The notes under the pieces: generated by a model
Told to the model about the DNA's origin: nothing
Database searches by the model: none
What the model saw: only the letters and a program-made list of their open reading frames with translations
Origin: Microbacterium sp. PM5
Lineage (GTDB): Bacteria; Actinomycetota; Actinomycetes; Actinomycetales; Microbacteriaceae
Reading direction: 5' to 3'
Length of the DNA stretch: 64,000 nt
Assembly (NCBI RefSeq): GCF_003293595.1
Contig: NZ_CP022162.1
Span: 1,798,483-1,862,482 of the forward strand
Shown here: in pieces, positions 25,388-33,634 of the stretch
How the letters are laid out: each line of letters starts with the position of its first letter
Position numbering within the stretch: position 1 is the first letter of the stretch
Position numbers and translations under genes: made by a program

Positions 25388-25520
25388 GCCACCAGCGTAG
25401 GGGGCGCGCGTCCGGCACACCGAGGGGGTTATCCCGAGATCCGCCGAATCCTCGGCATCCGTCCGTCGCATTCGATACGGTCGAAGGACATCGGCAATAC
25501 ACAGGAAGTGGGTTCGTAAC

Positions 25521-26906
25521 GTGGAGATTCTTGCCGCTGGGGGTGCACTGGTGATCGTCGGCATCGCCGTCGTCACCGCGATCGTCCTCCTGATTTTCCT
25601 GCTGATCATGGTGCGCGCGTGGTACAAGGTCGCCAAGGCCGACCAGGCGCTCGTGGTGGTCGGCAAGAGCCAGAAGAACGCCAGCGGCGAGTCGTCGCGC
25701 ATCTCGGTGATCACCGGCGGAGGCGCCCTCGTCAACCCGCTCACGCAGCGCGCCGAGATGATCTCGCTGCGCGCCCGCCAGATCAAGATGGAGCCGACGG
25801 CACAGGCCTCCAACGGTGTGACGGTCAACGTCTCGGGCGTCGCACTGGTCAAGATCGGCTCCGACCCCGAGTTCGTCCGCCGCGCAGCGGAGCGCTTCCT
25901 CTCCCAGGACGGCGCGATCGAGCAGTTCACGACCGAGCAGCTCGAAGGCGCCCTGCGCGGCGTCGTCGCGACGCTGACCGTCGAGCAGCTGATGAAGGAT
26001 CGGCAGAAGCTGTCCGACCAGATCGCCGAGGGCATCAAGAGCGACCTGCTCGCCCAGGGACTCATCCTCGACTCGTTCCAGATCCAGGGCGTCACCGACA
26101 AGAACGGCTACATCGACGCCCTCGGCGCGACCGAGGTCGAGCGCGTGCGCCGAGAGGCCGAGGTCGCCCGTATCAACGCCGCCCGCGAGGTTCGCGCCCG
26201 ACAGATCGCGACCGACGAGGCGAACCTCGTCGAGCAGACCGCGTTCGACAAGAACTCCGCCGCCGCGGCGGCCGAAGTCGGTCGCGCCCGCGCCGAGGCC
26301 GAGCAGGCCGAAGCGCTCGCGCGTGCCGAGCGTGAGCAGGCCGTGCTGCTGCAGGGAGCCGAGAACAAGCAGGCCCAGCTGGATGCCGACATCAAGAAGG
26401 TCGCCGACGCCTCCCTCTACGAGCGCCAGCGCGCGGCGGATGCCGCCGCGTATGGCGAGGTCAAGGCCGCCGAGGCGCGCGCGCAGATCGCAGCGCAGGA
26501 GGCGGAGGCCACCCGGCTTCGCGCCCAGGCCGAGGCCGACGCGGTGCGGCTCGTGGGCGAGGCGCGGGCGGCGGCCATCGAGGCCGAGGCCGAAGCCCTC
26601 TCCAAGAACCAGGAGGCTCTGCTCGCGCAGCGCGCGCTCGAGGCGCTCGTGCCGATGATGACCGAGTTCGCGCGAGGCTTCGACAAGGTCGGATCGATCA
26701 CGGTGCTCGGCGGCGAGGGGGCGTCCAGCCACATGGCCGCCGAATCGGCCTCGAGCATGCGGGCGAGCTTCGACGCCATCCAGGCGGCCACCGGCATCGA
26801 CCTGCGTCAGGTCATCCAGGGGCAGGCGACCGGCCGCGGGATGGCCCAGGGGCTCCGCGACGAGCAGTCGGTCGCCGCTGAGCCGCCGGTGACCACCGAG
26901 AGCTGA
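25521..26906 (+). CDS. Flotillin-like SPFH protein
   Basis: The 461-residue protein has an N-terminal membrane segment (VIVGIAVVTAIVLLIFLLIM), an SPFH domain to about residue 200, and a long Ala/Glu-rich coiled coil (about 200-375) with EAEQAEALARAEREQA and EAEATRLRAQAEADAV, then a flexible C-terminal tail. This matches bacterial flotillin (FloT/YuaG type), which organises membrane microdomains. Start is GTG at 25521; GGAAG lies 12 bases upstream. It stands alone, divergent from DUF4870 and convergent with menC. It is the second SPFH protein in the window and is clearly different from the soluble one at 20710. Confidence 0.9.
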   Translation: MEILAAGGALVIVGIAVVTAIVLLIFLLIMVRAWYKVAKADQALVVVGKSQKNASGESSRISVITGGGALVNPLTQRAEMISLRARQIKMEPTAQASNGVTVNVSGVALVKIGSDPEFVRRAAERFLSQDGAIEQFTTEQLEGALRGVVATLTVEQLMKDRQKLSDQIAEGIKSDLLAQGLILDSFQIQGVTDKNGYIDALGATEVERVRREAEVARINAAREVRARQIATDEANLVEQTAFDKNSAAAAAEVGRARAEAEQAEALARAEREQAVLLQGAENKQAQLDADIKKVADASLYERQRAADAAAYGEVKAAEARAQIAAQEAEATRLRAQAEADAVRLVGEARAAAIEAEAEALSKNQEALLAQRALEALVPMMTEFARGFDKVGSITVLGGEGASSHMAAESASSMRASFDAIQAATGIDLRQVIQGQATGRGMAQGLRDEQSVAAEPPVTTES

Positions 26907-26910
26907 CGCG

Positions 26911-26966
26911 TTTCGACTCCTCGTTGCGCTCGTCGCTCAACGACCGGGCAAGCCTCCCGCCCGGTC
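26911..26966. terminator. Repeat arm (family C) plus hairpin terminator
   Basis: TTTCGACTCCTCG at 26911 and the following CGCTCAACGACCGG match one arm of the inverted repeat at 15697. It runs directly into a perfect stem GACCGGGC (26942-26949) and GCCCGGTC (26959-26966) with a nine-base loop, which overlaps the menC stop codon. It lies between convergent genes and is a good bidirectional terminator candidate, though without a T-run. Confidence 0.6.
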
Positions 26967-28104
26967 AGCGGCGTAGCTCGACCCGAGCGACGGTCGCGTC
27001 CTCGAGCGCGACGGGATCGATCTCAACGCCGATGCCCGGTCCCGTCGGCACGCGGACGTGCCCGCCGTCCAACACGATCGGGTCGCGCACGATGTCGCGT
27101 GAGTAGAAGCGGTCGGATGCCGAGACGTCGCCGGTCAGCGTAAAGCCCGGCAGCGCGGCCAGCGCCGCGTTGGCCGCGCGGCCGATGCCGGTCTCGAGCA
27201 TGCCGCCGCACCACACGGGGATGCCCGCCTCGCGGCACAGATCGTGGATGCGGACCGCTTCGAGGTAGCCGCCGACGCGGCCCGCCTTGATGTTGATGAT
27301 CGCGGCGGCCCGCAGAGCGAGCGCATCGCGCGCCGCCTTGGCCGACACGATCGACTCGTCGAGGCAGATGGGCGTGCGAAGCCGCGCGGCGAGGTGTGCA
27401 TGGTCGACGATGTCGTCCTTCTGCAACGGCTGCTCGATCAGCAGGAGGTCGAAGCGGTCGAGCTCGGCGAGGGTGTCGGCGTCCGCGAGCGTGTAGGCCG
27501 AGTTCGCATCCACCTGCAACGCAATCGCCCCGAACGCGTCACGCACCGCCGCGGTGTCGGCGATGTCGCGACCGGGCTTGATCTTGATCTTGATGCGCAC
27601 GTAACCCTCGTCGAGGTAGCCGCCGACGGCGTCGACGAGGGCCGACGGATCGCGTTGGATCCCGACCGAGACACCGCTGGGTATCCGATCGACCACCGCG
27701 CCGAGGTACTCCCCCAACGCGCGCGACTCGGCACGCAGGGCCGCATCGAGGACGGCGAGTTCGAGCCCCGCCTTGACCATGCGGTGCCCGACGAACGGCT
27801 CGAGCACGCCCGCCACCTCTTCGGGCGCGAGAGCGTGCGCCGCGGCATCCAGAAGCGCGGGCGCGAGGAAGCGCTGGGCGACGTCCCACGCGCCCTGCGT
27901 GTATTCGCTGGAGTAGAGGGGGGACTGCTGGGTGACGATCTCCCCCCACCCGTCGCCGTCGGCGGTGCGAACGCGCACCACGATGACCTCCCGCACGGTC
28001 TCGGTGCCGAAGGAGGTCGCGAACGGCGAGACGAGCGGCAGATGGAGCACGCGAAGCTCGATCGCGTCGAGGCGCACGGGTGCGGCGGGGCGGGCGATCG
28101 GCAT
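26965..28104 (-). CDS. menC: o-Succinylbenzoate synthase / N-acylamino acid racemase family
   Basis: The 379-residue enzyme belongs to the muconate-lactonising subgroup of the enolase superfamily. The KxK motif is in RIKIKIKPGRD, metal ligands are in VDANSAYTL, LIEQPL and ICLDESI, and the second lysine is in IINIKAGRVGG. Length and the START segment SPFATSFGT fit the o-succinylbenzoate synthase type of menaquinone synthesis, and such proteins often also racemise N-acylamino acids. No other men gene is adjacent, so a racemase role cannot be excluded. A TAGCCT hexamer ends six bases before the ATG. Confidence 0.82.
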   Translation of the reverse strand: MPIARPAAPVRLDAIELRVLHLPLVSPFATSFGTETVREVIVVRVRTADGDGWGEIVTQQSPLYSSEYTQGAWDVAQRFLAPALLDAAAHALAPEEVAGVLEPFVGHRMVKAGLELAVLDAALRAESRALGEYLGAVVDRIPSGVSVGIQRDPSALVDAVGGYLDEGYVRIKIKIKPGRDIADTAAVRDAFGAIALQVDANSAYTLADADTLAELDRFDLLLIEQPLQKDDIVDHAHLAARLRTPICLDESIVSAKAARDALALRAAAIINIKAGRVGGYLEAVRIHDLCREAGIPVWCGGMLETGIGRAANAALAALPGFTLTGDVSASDRFYSRDIVRDPIVLDGGHVRVPTGPGIGVEIDPVALEDATVARVELRR

Positions 28105-28161
28105 GCGCTCAGGCTACGCCGCGCGCCGCGCGCGCCGGGCCGATGTGCGCCGTGGGTCCCC

Positions 28162-28266
28162 TCAGCGGTGCGCCCGCAGCGCCGCGAAGCGCGGGGCGAC
28201 GTAGGTGCTGCGGCGCGGCGCCCGCGGCAGCAGGGCTTCGGTGATGGCGGTGATGAAAGTGCGCAC
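28162..28266 (-). CDS. Possible 34-residue basic peptide
   Basis: A short frame starting at GTG 28266 would encode a 34-residue peptide with an amphipathic N-terminus (MRTFITAITEALLPRAP) and an Arg-rich C-terminus. GAGAGG lies seven bases before the start, a good ribosome site, and the frame fills an otherwise empty gap between menC and ohr. Nothing in it is recognisable, and it may be chance. Confidence 0.3.
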   Translation of the reverse strand: MRTFITAITEALLPRAPRRSTYVAPRFAALRAHR

Positions 28267-28337
28267 GGCATCCGTCCTCTCGAGGTCTTCACTCAAGAGA
28301 TGACGAATGCCGTGCGCTATGACGCGTGTTCGCGAAA

Positions 28338-28760
28338 TCAGTCGTCGACGACGGTGACGCTGACCTCGATGTTGCCGCGGGTGGCGTTCGAATACGGGCA
28401 CACCTGGTGGGCGGCGTCGGCGAGCTGCTGCGCGACGGCGAGGTCGATCTCGGGGATGTTGACCTCGAGCTCGACGGCGAGCTGGAAGCCGCCCTGGCCG
28501 TTCGGGCCGATGCCGACGCGCGAGCCGACGCTCGAGCCCTCGATGCTCACCTTCTGCGCGCGGGCCACGCTCTGCAGCGCGCTGTGGAAGCAGGCGGCGT
28601 ACCCGGCGGCGAACAGCAGCTCGGGGTTCGGCGCCTCACCGGCGCCGCCCATCTCCTTGGGGACGCGCACGTCGAAGTCGAGGATGCCGTCGGTCGTGCG
28701 GACGTGTCCGTTGCGGCCGCCACCGGTCGCGAGGGCTTCAGCGGTGTAGAGGGTTTCCAT
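28338..28760 (-). CDS. ohr: Organic hydroperoxide resistance protein (OsmC/Ohr family)
   Basis: The 140-residue thiol peroxidase reduces organic hydroperoxides with two redox cysteines, seen here at C57 (AACFHSAL) and C121 (QVCPYSNA). The Ohr-type start LYTAEALATGGGRNG and the segment PNPELLFAAGYAACF are diagnostic. It lies 47 bases downstream of ohrR on the same strand with AAAGGA before the ATG, so it has its own ribosome site inside an ohrR-ohr transcript. It should be induced by organic peroxides through OhrR. Confidence 0.95.
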   Translation of the reverse strand: METLYTAEALATGGGRNGHVRTTDGILDFDVRVPKEMGGAGEAPNPELLFAAGYAACFHSALQSVARAQKVSIEGSSVGSRVGIGPNGQGGFQLAVELEVNIPEIDLAVAQQLADAAHQVCPYSNATRGNIEVSVTVVDD

Positions 28761-28807
28761 GGGTGTTCCTTTCGTGGAGGTCAGAGAGTCGCGCCGGCGA
28801 CCATCGG

Positions 28808-29260
28808 TCAGGCAGCGGTGCGCAGATCGGAGGCGACCGCGCGCATGTTGGCCGTGATGGCGGCGAGCTGTTCGAGCAGCTCACCGAGCCCGCGACCGCT
28901 GTCGACGAAGGCCGGCACGAGGCACCCCGCGGCCGCGACGACCTCGGCGTGCGTGTCCCGGCCGGCGGCCGTGAGCTCGACGCGAACGACCCGCTCGTCG
29001 TCGGCGTCACGGCGACGGCTCACGAGACCGCGCTCCTCCAGCCGGCGCAGCAGCGGCGACAGGGTGCCGGAGTCGAGGCCCAGTTCCTCGCCGAGACCGC
29101 TCACGGTGCGCTCGCCCGTCGCCAGGACGACCATCGCCAGGTACTGCGGATACGTCAGCTTCCACGGCTTGAGCACCTCGCGGTAGGCCTGCGTCGTGGC
29201 ATGCGAGGCGGTGTACATCGCGAAGCAGACGAACTCGTCGAGCGTGGCGGGAGCGGGCAT
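28808..29260 (-). CDS. ohrR: MarR-family organic peroxide sensor/repressor
   Basis: The 150-residue MarR-type regulator has the peroxide-sensing cysteine at C12 (EFVCFAMYTASH), the recognition region LGLDSGTLSPLLRRLEERGLV and the wing RDADDERVVRVELT. In the known OhrR mechanism, oxidation of this cysteine releases DNA. The palindrome just upstream is its expected operator. I chose ATG 29258-29260: an AATGCT hexamer ends six bases upstream, inside the operator region, which fits autorepression. The gene is first in an operon with ohr. Confidence 0.93.
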   Translation of the reverse strand: MPAPATLDEFVCFAMYTASHATTQAYREVLKPWKLTYPQYLAMVVLATGERTVSGLGEELGLDSGTLSPLLRRLEERGLVSRRRDADDERVVRVELTAAGRDTHAEVVAAAGCLVPAFVDSGRGLGELLEQLAAITANMRAVASDLRTAA

Positions 29261-29268
29261 GAGAGAAG

Positions 29269-29297
29269 CATTGCACACAATTGAATTGTGCACAATG
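29269..29297. promoter_or_regulatory. OhrR operator
   Basis: A 29-bp near-perfect palindrome reads CATTGCACACAATT, one central base, then AATTGTGCACAATG. It overlaps the ohrR promoter. The ACAATT-N-AATTGT core agrees with known OhrR sites in Gram-positive bacteria. Confidence 0.88.
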
Positions 29298-29315
29298 TTT
29301 CCCGCAAGGGCGGCG

Positions 29316-29711
29316 TCAGCGCGACAGGGTGAACCCGTCCGGGTCGCCCGGCCGGGGCGGTCGCAGCTGCGGGGGCAACGGCCACGGCAGCACGATCGGC
29401 TCGTGCGGCCTGCTCATGTCGCCGTAGTCCTCGACCTTCACGACGATCCGCGCCGGCGTCACCTCGACGAGCCGGACGCGAACCGGCTGCTCCGCGCCGC
29501 GCTCGAGCATCCAGGGCTCGGCGAGGAAGGCGAGGCCGCGCCGTTCGAGCGCGTCCTCGGCATCCAGCCACTCGACGGATGCCGCGACCACCCGCCCCAG
29601 CACGTCGATCGCCGTCCACGCGCCTCCGTCGGGGCGGATCCACCCCAGCCGCTCTCCGTCGTCGCGCCGGTGCGGCGTCCAGTCGTCGGGAACGGCCCCG
29701 CCCCCGCTCAC
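29316..29711 (-). CDS. Conserved hypothetical protein, 131 aa
   Basis: I do not recognise this soluble protein of mixed alpha/beta appearance. It contains GERLGWIRPDGGAWTAIDVL and WPLPPQLRPPRPGDPDG, a Pro-rich end. No catalytic motif is evident. Its GTG start overlaps the stop of the upstream GNAT gene (GTGA), so the two are translationally coupled and probably related in function. Similar small proteins accompany this type of GNAT gene in relatives, as far as I recall, but that is not shown here. Confidence 0.75.
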   Translation of the reverse strand: MSGGGAVPDDWTPHRRDDGERLGWIRPDGGAWTAIDVLGRVVAASVEWLDAEDALERRGLAFLAEPWMLERGAEQPVRVRLVEVTPARIVVKVEDYGDMSRPHEPIVLPWPLPPQLRPPRPGDPDGFTLSR

Positions 29712-30457
29712 GACGTGGCCCCGGAGCGCACGAAGAGATAGCCGCGCTCGTCGAACCCGCCCACCGCGAAGCCGTCCTGAGTCAGCCCGAGGATGGCTTC
29801 ACGCACGCGGTACCGCCAGTCCAGCGCCTCACCGGGCGCCTCGCGTCGCAGCCGTTCGATGTCGGTCGGCACCTCGACGGTGGTGACGATGTCCTGCTCG
29901 CGCGGCGGCGCGGACGGTGCGTCGAGGTCCCAGACGGCGAAGATGCGGTCCGTCTCGTCTCCGCGGTTGACCCCGTCATCCATCGCGCCGTAGTGATCCA
30001 CGTAGTACTCCTCCACCCGCGCGCCGAGTACGCGGAGGTTGAACGACGCGTTGCGGGCGACGAGGGGGTCGAAGGTCCACGTGATCCGGTGGACGCCGCG
30101 CGCCAGCGCCCACTCGCGCTGGTGGTGTTTCAGCAGCCGCCCGAGACCCTGGCCGCGCCGGTCGTCGACGATGCCGGTGATGTGCGAGTGCAGCGAGCGG
30201 TCGTCGGGCGCGGAGAAGAAGCCGACGGAGGCGCCGATCATGCGCTCTGGCTCGGCGCCGCGCGCGGGGTCCTCGGCATACAGCCCAACGGCGTAGTTGC
30301 CGACGTGCGCGAGTGCCCGCAGGAGGTTGGCGGGCATGCCCGTGCGGTCACCGCCCCACACCTCGCTGAGCACGGCGGATGCCGCCGTGACCTGCTCCAT
30401 CGTGCGCAGCGGTCGGATGCGGATCCCGTCGGGGGTCCGGCTGTCGAGATCCACCAT
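29708..30457 (-). CDS. GNAT family N-acetyltransferase (paralogue 2)
   Basis: The 249-residue protein is clearly homologous to the one at 15788: both share SxxVWGG or VEIWGG near the start, NYxVGLY, HSHITGIVDDRRGQGLGRLL with the acetyl-CoA loop, then ITWTFDPLVARNASFN and a C-terminal GGFDERGYLFV. The shared unusual second half (TWTFDPLVxRNAxFN) marks a specific GNAT subfamily whose substrate I cannot name. A TAGGGT hexamer ends six bases before the ATG, so the message starts without a leader. The next gene overlaps its stop. Confidence 0.87.
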   Translation of the reverse strand: MVDLDSRTPDGIRIRPLRTMEQVTAASAVLSEVWGGDRTGMPANLLRALAHVGNYAVGLYAEDPARGAEPERMIGASVGFFSAPDDRSLHSHITGIVDDRRGQGLGRLLKHHQREWALARGVHRITWTFDPLVARNASFNLRVLGARVEEYYVDHYGAMDDGVNRGDETDRIFAVWDLDAPSAPPREQDIVTTVEVPTDIERLRREAPGEALDWRYRVREAILGLTQDGFAVGGFDERGYLFVRSGATS

Positions 30458-30509
30458 GCGGTCACCCTACGCCGGAGCCGCCGCGTCACCCGGGCGATAG
30501 CCTGAAACG

Positions 30510-31949
30510 ATGCCCACTGACGACGATGCCCGACGACGATTGACCCGGATGCCGCCGCAAGGCGCCATCGTCGCCGTGCTGGCGCTGGCGGGGCTCGCCT
30601 CGTCGTTCATGTTCACGCTCGTCGTCCCGATTCAGACGCGTCTGCCGGATCTGCTGCACGCGAACCGCGACGACACGGCGTGGGTGGTCACCGCGACGCT
30701 GCTCGCGGCCGCCGTCATCACTCCCATCGCGGGGCGGCTGGGCGACATGTACGGCAAGCGGCGCATCGTCCTGGTGCTGCTGGCGACGCTCGTGATCGGC
30801 TCGGTGATCGCGGCGGTGTCGACCGGACTGATCGGGCTGATCGTCGGACGTGCGCTGCAGGGCGCGGTGACCGGCGTCATCCCCCTCGGCATCTCCATCC
30901 TGCGGGACGTGCTCCACGAAGACCGCGTCGATCCCGCCATCGCCCTCATCAGTGCGACGCTCGGCGTGGGCGGCGCGCTGGGACTGCCGATCAGCGCGCT
31001 CGTCACCGAGAACGCGGACTGGCACGCGCTGTTCTGGACGGCCGCGGCCCTCGGCGCCGTGGTGTTCGTGCTCGTCCTTCTCGTCGTTCCGGTCAGCGTT
31101 CTTCGTACCGCGGGCCGCTTCGACTATGCGGGCGCGCTCGGGCTGGCGTTGGGGCTTCTCGGCATCCTGCTGGCGATCTCGCGCGGTGACGCCTGGGGAT
31201 GGGGGTCGGCGGCGACGCTCGGCTGCGGTCTCGGCGGGCTGGCGGTGCTGCTGGTGTGGGGCTGGTACGAGCTGCGCATCGCCGAGCCTCTGCTGGATCT
31301 CCGGGTCGCCGCGCGACGCCCCGTGCTGCTCACCAACATCGCGTCGGTCGCGATGGGCTTCTCCCTCTTCTCATCCAACGTCTCCTACCCGCAGCTGCTG
31401 GAGCTTCCGGCGCCGACCGGCTTCGGGCTCACGCTGCTGGCGGCCAGCCTGGTGATCATGCCCTCCGGACTGGTGATGATGGTGCTCTCGCCATTCTCGG
31501 GGCGCCTTGCGAGCACCGTCGGTCCGCGGCGCCTGCTGATCCTCGGTGCGATCGCCCTGATCGCCGCCTACGGCTTCAGCCTCCTGTTCGCCTCCGCCGT
31601 CTGGCACATCCTCATCGCGAACCTCCTCATCGGTGTCGGGATCGGGTTCGGCTACGCGGCCATGCCCATGCTGATCATGCGCTCGGTCCCGCAAAGCGAG
31701 ACCGGCGCCTCCAACGGCCTGAACGCCCTCTTCCGCTCGCTCGGAACGAGTTCGGCCGCGGCGGTGGTCGGCGCCGTGCTCGCGAGCATGTCGAGCGTGC
31801 AGGACGGCCGCGCCCTCCCCACGGCATCGGCCTTCCAGGTGTCGTTCTGGCTGGGGCTGCTCGCTGCGGTGGTCGCCCTCACGGTCGCCGCCTTCATCCC
31901 GCTGCGCCCCGCCGACGAGCACCACCCCGCGCTGCCGCCGGACCACTAA
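30510..31949 (+). CDS. DHA2-type MFS drug exporter
   Basis: The 479-residue protein has about 14 membrane segments, the number typical of the DHA2 (EmrB/QacA) family. Loop 2-3 motif A is GRLGDMYGKRRIVL, and motif C-like glycines occur in helix 5 (ATLGVGGALGLPISAL). These proteins expel amphipathic drugs by proton antiport. No partner or regulator is adjacent. A TAGCCT hexamer ends six bases before the ATG. The peptide transporter follows nine bases after its stop but has its own promoter. Confidence 0.88.
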   Translation: MPTDDDARRRLTRMPPQGAIVAVLALAGLASSFMFTLVVPIQTRLPDLLHANRDDTAWVVTATLLAAAVITPIAGRLGDMYGKRRIVLVLLATLVIGSVIAAVSTGLIGLIVGRALQGAVTGVIPLGISILRDVLHEDRVDPAIALISATLGVGGALGLPISALVTENADWHALFWTAAALGAVVFVLVLLVVPVSVLRTAGRFDYAGALGLALGLLGILLAISRGDAWGWGSAATLGCGLGGLAVLLVWGWYELRIAEPLLDLRVAARRPVLLTNIASVAMGFSLFSSNVSYPQLLELPAPTGFGLTLLAASLVIMPSGLVMMVLSPFSGRLASTVGPRRLLILGAIALIAAYGFSLLFASAVWHILIANLLIGVGIGFGYAAMPMLIMRSVPQSETGASNGLNALFRSLGTSSAAAVVGAVLASMSSVQDGRALPTASAFQVSFWLGLLAAVVALTVAAFIPLRPADEHHPALPPDH

Positions 31950-31958
31950 CCTCGCACC

Positions 31959-33443
31959 ATGACCGTCGTCCCACCCGCCAGCCCCGCACCCGCGGCTCCC
32001 TCCGGAGACCGCGACGCCCGCTTCTTCGGCCAGCCGTGGGCCCTCGCGCACGTGTTCGGGGTGGAGATGTGGGAGCGGTTCAGCTTCTACGGCATGCAGG
32101 GCATCCTGCTGATTTATCTGTACTACTCCGTGAGCGACGGTGGACTCGGCGTCGAGGAGGGGGTGGCCGCCGGCATCGTCGGCGCGTATGGCGGTGCCGT
32201 GTACCTCTCCACGATCCTCGGCGCCTGGATCGCCGACCGGCTCCTCGGCGCGGAGCGCGTGCTGTTCGGCAGCGCGATCGTCATCATGGCGGGGCACATC
32301 GCGCTGGCGGTGCTGCCCGGATTCGTCGGCGTCGGCGTCGGGCTCGTGCTCGTCGCGATCGGCTCGGGAGGGCTCAAGGCCACCGCCACCAGCGTCGTCG
32401 GCACGCTCTACGGCCCCGACGACACGCGGCGCGACGGCGGCTTCTCGCTGTTCTACCTCGGCATCAACCTGGGCGCCTTCGCCGGACCGCTGCTGACCGG
32501 TGTGCTGCAGTCGACGCTGGGCTTCCACTGGGGCTTCGGGCTGGCCGCCGTCGGCATGGCGCTGGGCCTCGTGCAGTACTCGTTCGGCCGCCGGCAACTG
32601 CCGGCCGCGGCGCGCGCGGTGCCCAACCCCCTGCCGCGCGAGCGCTACCCGCTCATGGCGGGGATCGCTGCGGCAGGCATCGTGCTGATCGTCGTGCTGG
32701 TGCTCGTCGGCGTCATCCGCGCCGACAACCTGGCTCTCATCGTCATCGTGGTCGTGATCGCGGCGGCGCTCGCCTACTTCGCGGTCATCCTGTCGAGTCG
32801 TCGGGTGGATGCCGAGGAGCGCAGCCGTGTCTGGGGCTTCGTGCCGCTGTTTCTGACGTCGGTGGCGTTCTGGTCGCTCTACCAGCAGCAGTTCACGGTA
32901 CTGACGGTCTACTCCGACAAGCGGCTGAACCGCGACCTGTTCGGCTGGGAGATGCCGGTGTCGTGGGTCAACTCCATCAACCCGATCTTCATCATCGTGC
33001 TCTCGGGCGTGTTCGCCGCGGTGTGGACGAAGCTCGGCGCGCGCCAGCCCGCGACTCCGGTCAAGTTCGGTGTCGCCGCGATCGTCATGGGGGCGGCGTT
33101 CCTGCTGTTCCTGCCGTTCGCCGGCGGCGGCGAGAACTCCACCCCGCTGTGGGCGATCATCGGCATCCTCTTCGTGTTCACCGTCGCCGAGTTGCTGCTG
33201 TCGCCGGTGGGACTGTCGGTGACCACGAAGCTCGCGCCGGAAGCCTTCCACACCCAGATGGTGGCGCTGTTCTTCCTGTCGGTCGCCCTCGGCACCGCGA
33301 TCGCCGGTCAGCTCGCGACGCTCTACGACCCCGAGAACGAAGTGCCCTACTTCTGCGTGCTGGGCCTCATCGCGATCGGTGTCGGCGTGCTCCTGCTGCT
33401 GTTCGTGCGCCCCGTGCTGACACTCATGCGCGGCGTGCGCTGA
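31959..33443 (+). CDS. POT/PTR family peptide transporter
   Basis: The 494-residue protein is a proton-dependent oligopeptide transporter. The ExxERF motif is in EMWERFSFYGMQGIL, the second signature region is FYLGINLGAFAGPLLTG, and there are about 14 membrane segments. It imports di- and tripeptides. Ahead of the start, TAACCT ends six bases before ATG 31959; the hexamer overlaps the stop codon of the preceding exporter gene, so it can be expressed on its own despite the nine-base gap. Confidence 0.92.
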   Translation: MTVVPPASPAPAAPSGDRDARFFGQPWALAHVFGVEMWERFSFYGMQGILLIYLYYSVSDGGLGVEEGVAAGIVGAYGGAVYLSTILGAWIADRLLGAERVLFGSAIVIMAGHIALAVLPGFVGVGVGLVLVAIGSGGLKATATSVVGTLYGPDDTRRDGGFSLFYLGINLGAFAGPLLTGVLQSTLGFHWGFGLAAVGMALGLVQYSFGRRQLPAAARAVPNPLPRERYPLMAGIAAAGIVLIVVLVLVGVIRADNLALIVIVVVIAAALAYFAVILSSRRVDAEERSRVWGFVPLFLTSVAFWSLYQQQFTVLTVYSDKRLNRDLFGWEMPVSWVNSINPIFIIVLSGVFAAVWTKLGARQPATPVKFGVAAIVMGAAFLLFLPFAGGGENSTPLWAIIGILFVFTVAELLLSPVGLSVTTKLAPEAFHTQMVALFFLSVALGTAIAGQLATLYDPENEVPYFCVLGLIAIGVGVLLLLFVRPVLTLMRGVR

Positions 33444-33634
33444 CGGCGGCATCCCCGCCCACCCGCGCCGCGTCACCCGATGTCACACGCGTGCGCTGCA
33501 GACGGTTGTCGCTCTATCCTGACGACGGCTCGAAAACCGGAAGCCTCCGCCTTGAGCAGCCCGCGACCGTCGCCGCTGCAAGAGCCTTCTGACACTCGCC
33601 CGCATCGTGGGCCATCGTCTTCAGGAGGAGAACC
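33444..33634. promoter_or_regulatory. Leader region before the MetE-like gene
   Basis: A -10-like TATCCT at 33515-33520 would start a leader of about 105 nt. It contains GGCTC near 33536 and GAGCC near 33582 that could pair over a distance, and GGGCC close to the ribosome site. It does not match any SAM, SAH or cobalamin riboswitch pattern I know. Confidence 0.35.

Noticed and set aside
31371..33476. A 701-codon minus-strand frame across the peptide transporter
   Set aside because: His/Glu/Arg-rich shadow of a clear POT transporter gene.
33521..33634. SAM, SAH or cobalamin riboswitch before the MetE-like gene
   Set aside because: The expected conserved segments of those riboswitches could not be found; only generic pairing is possible.
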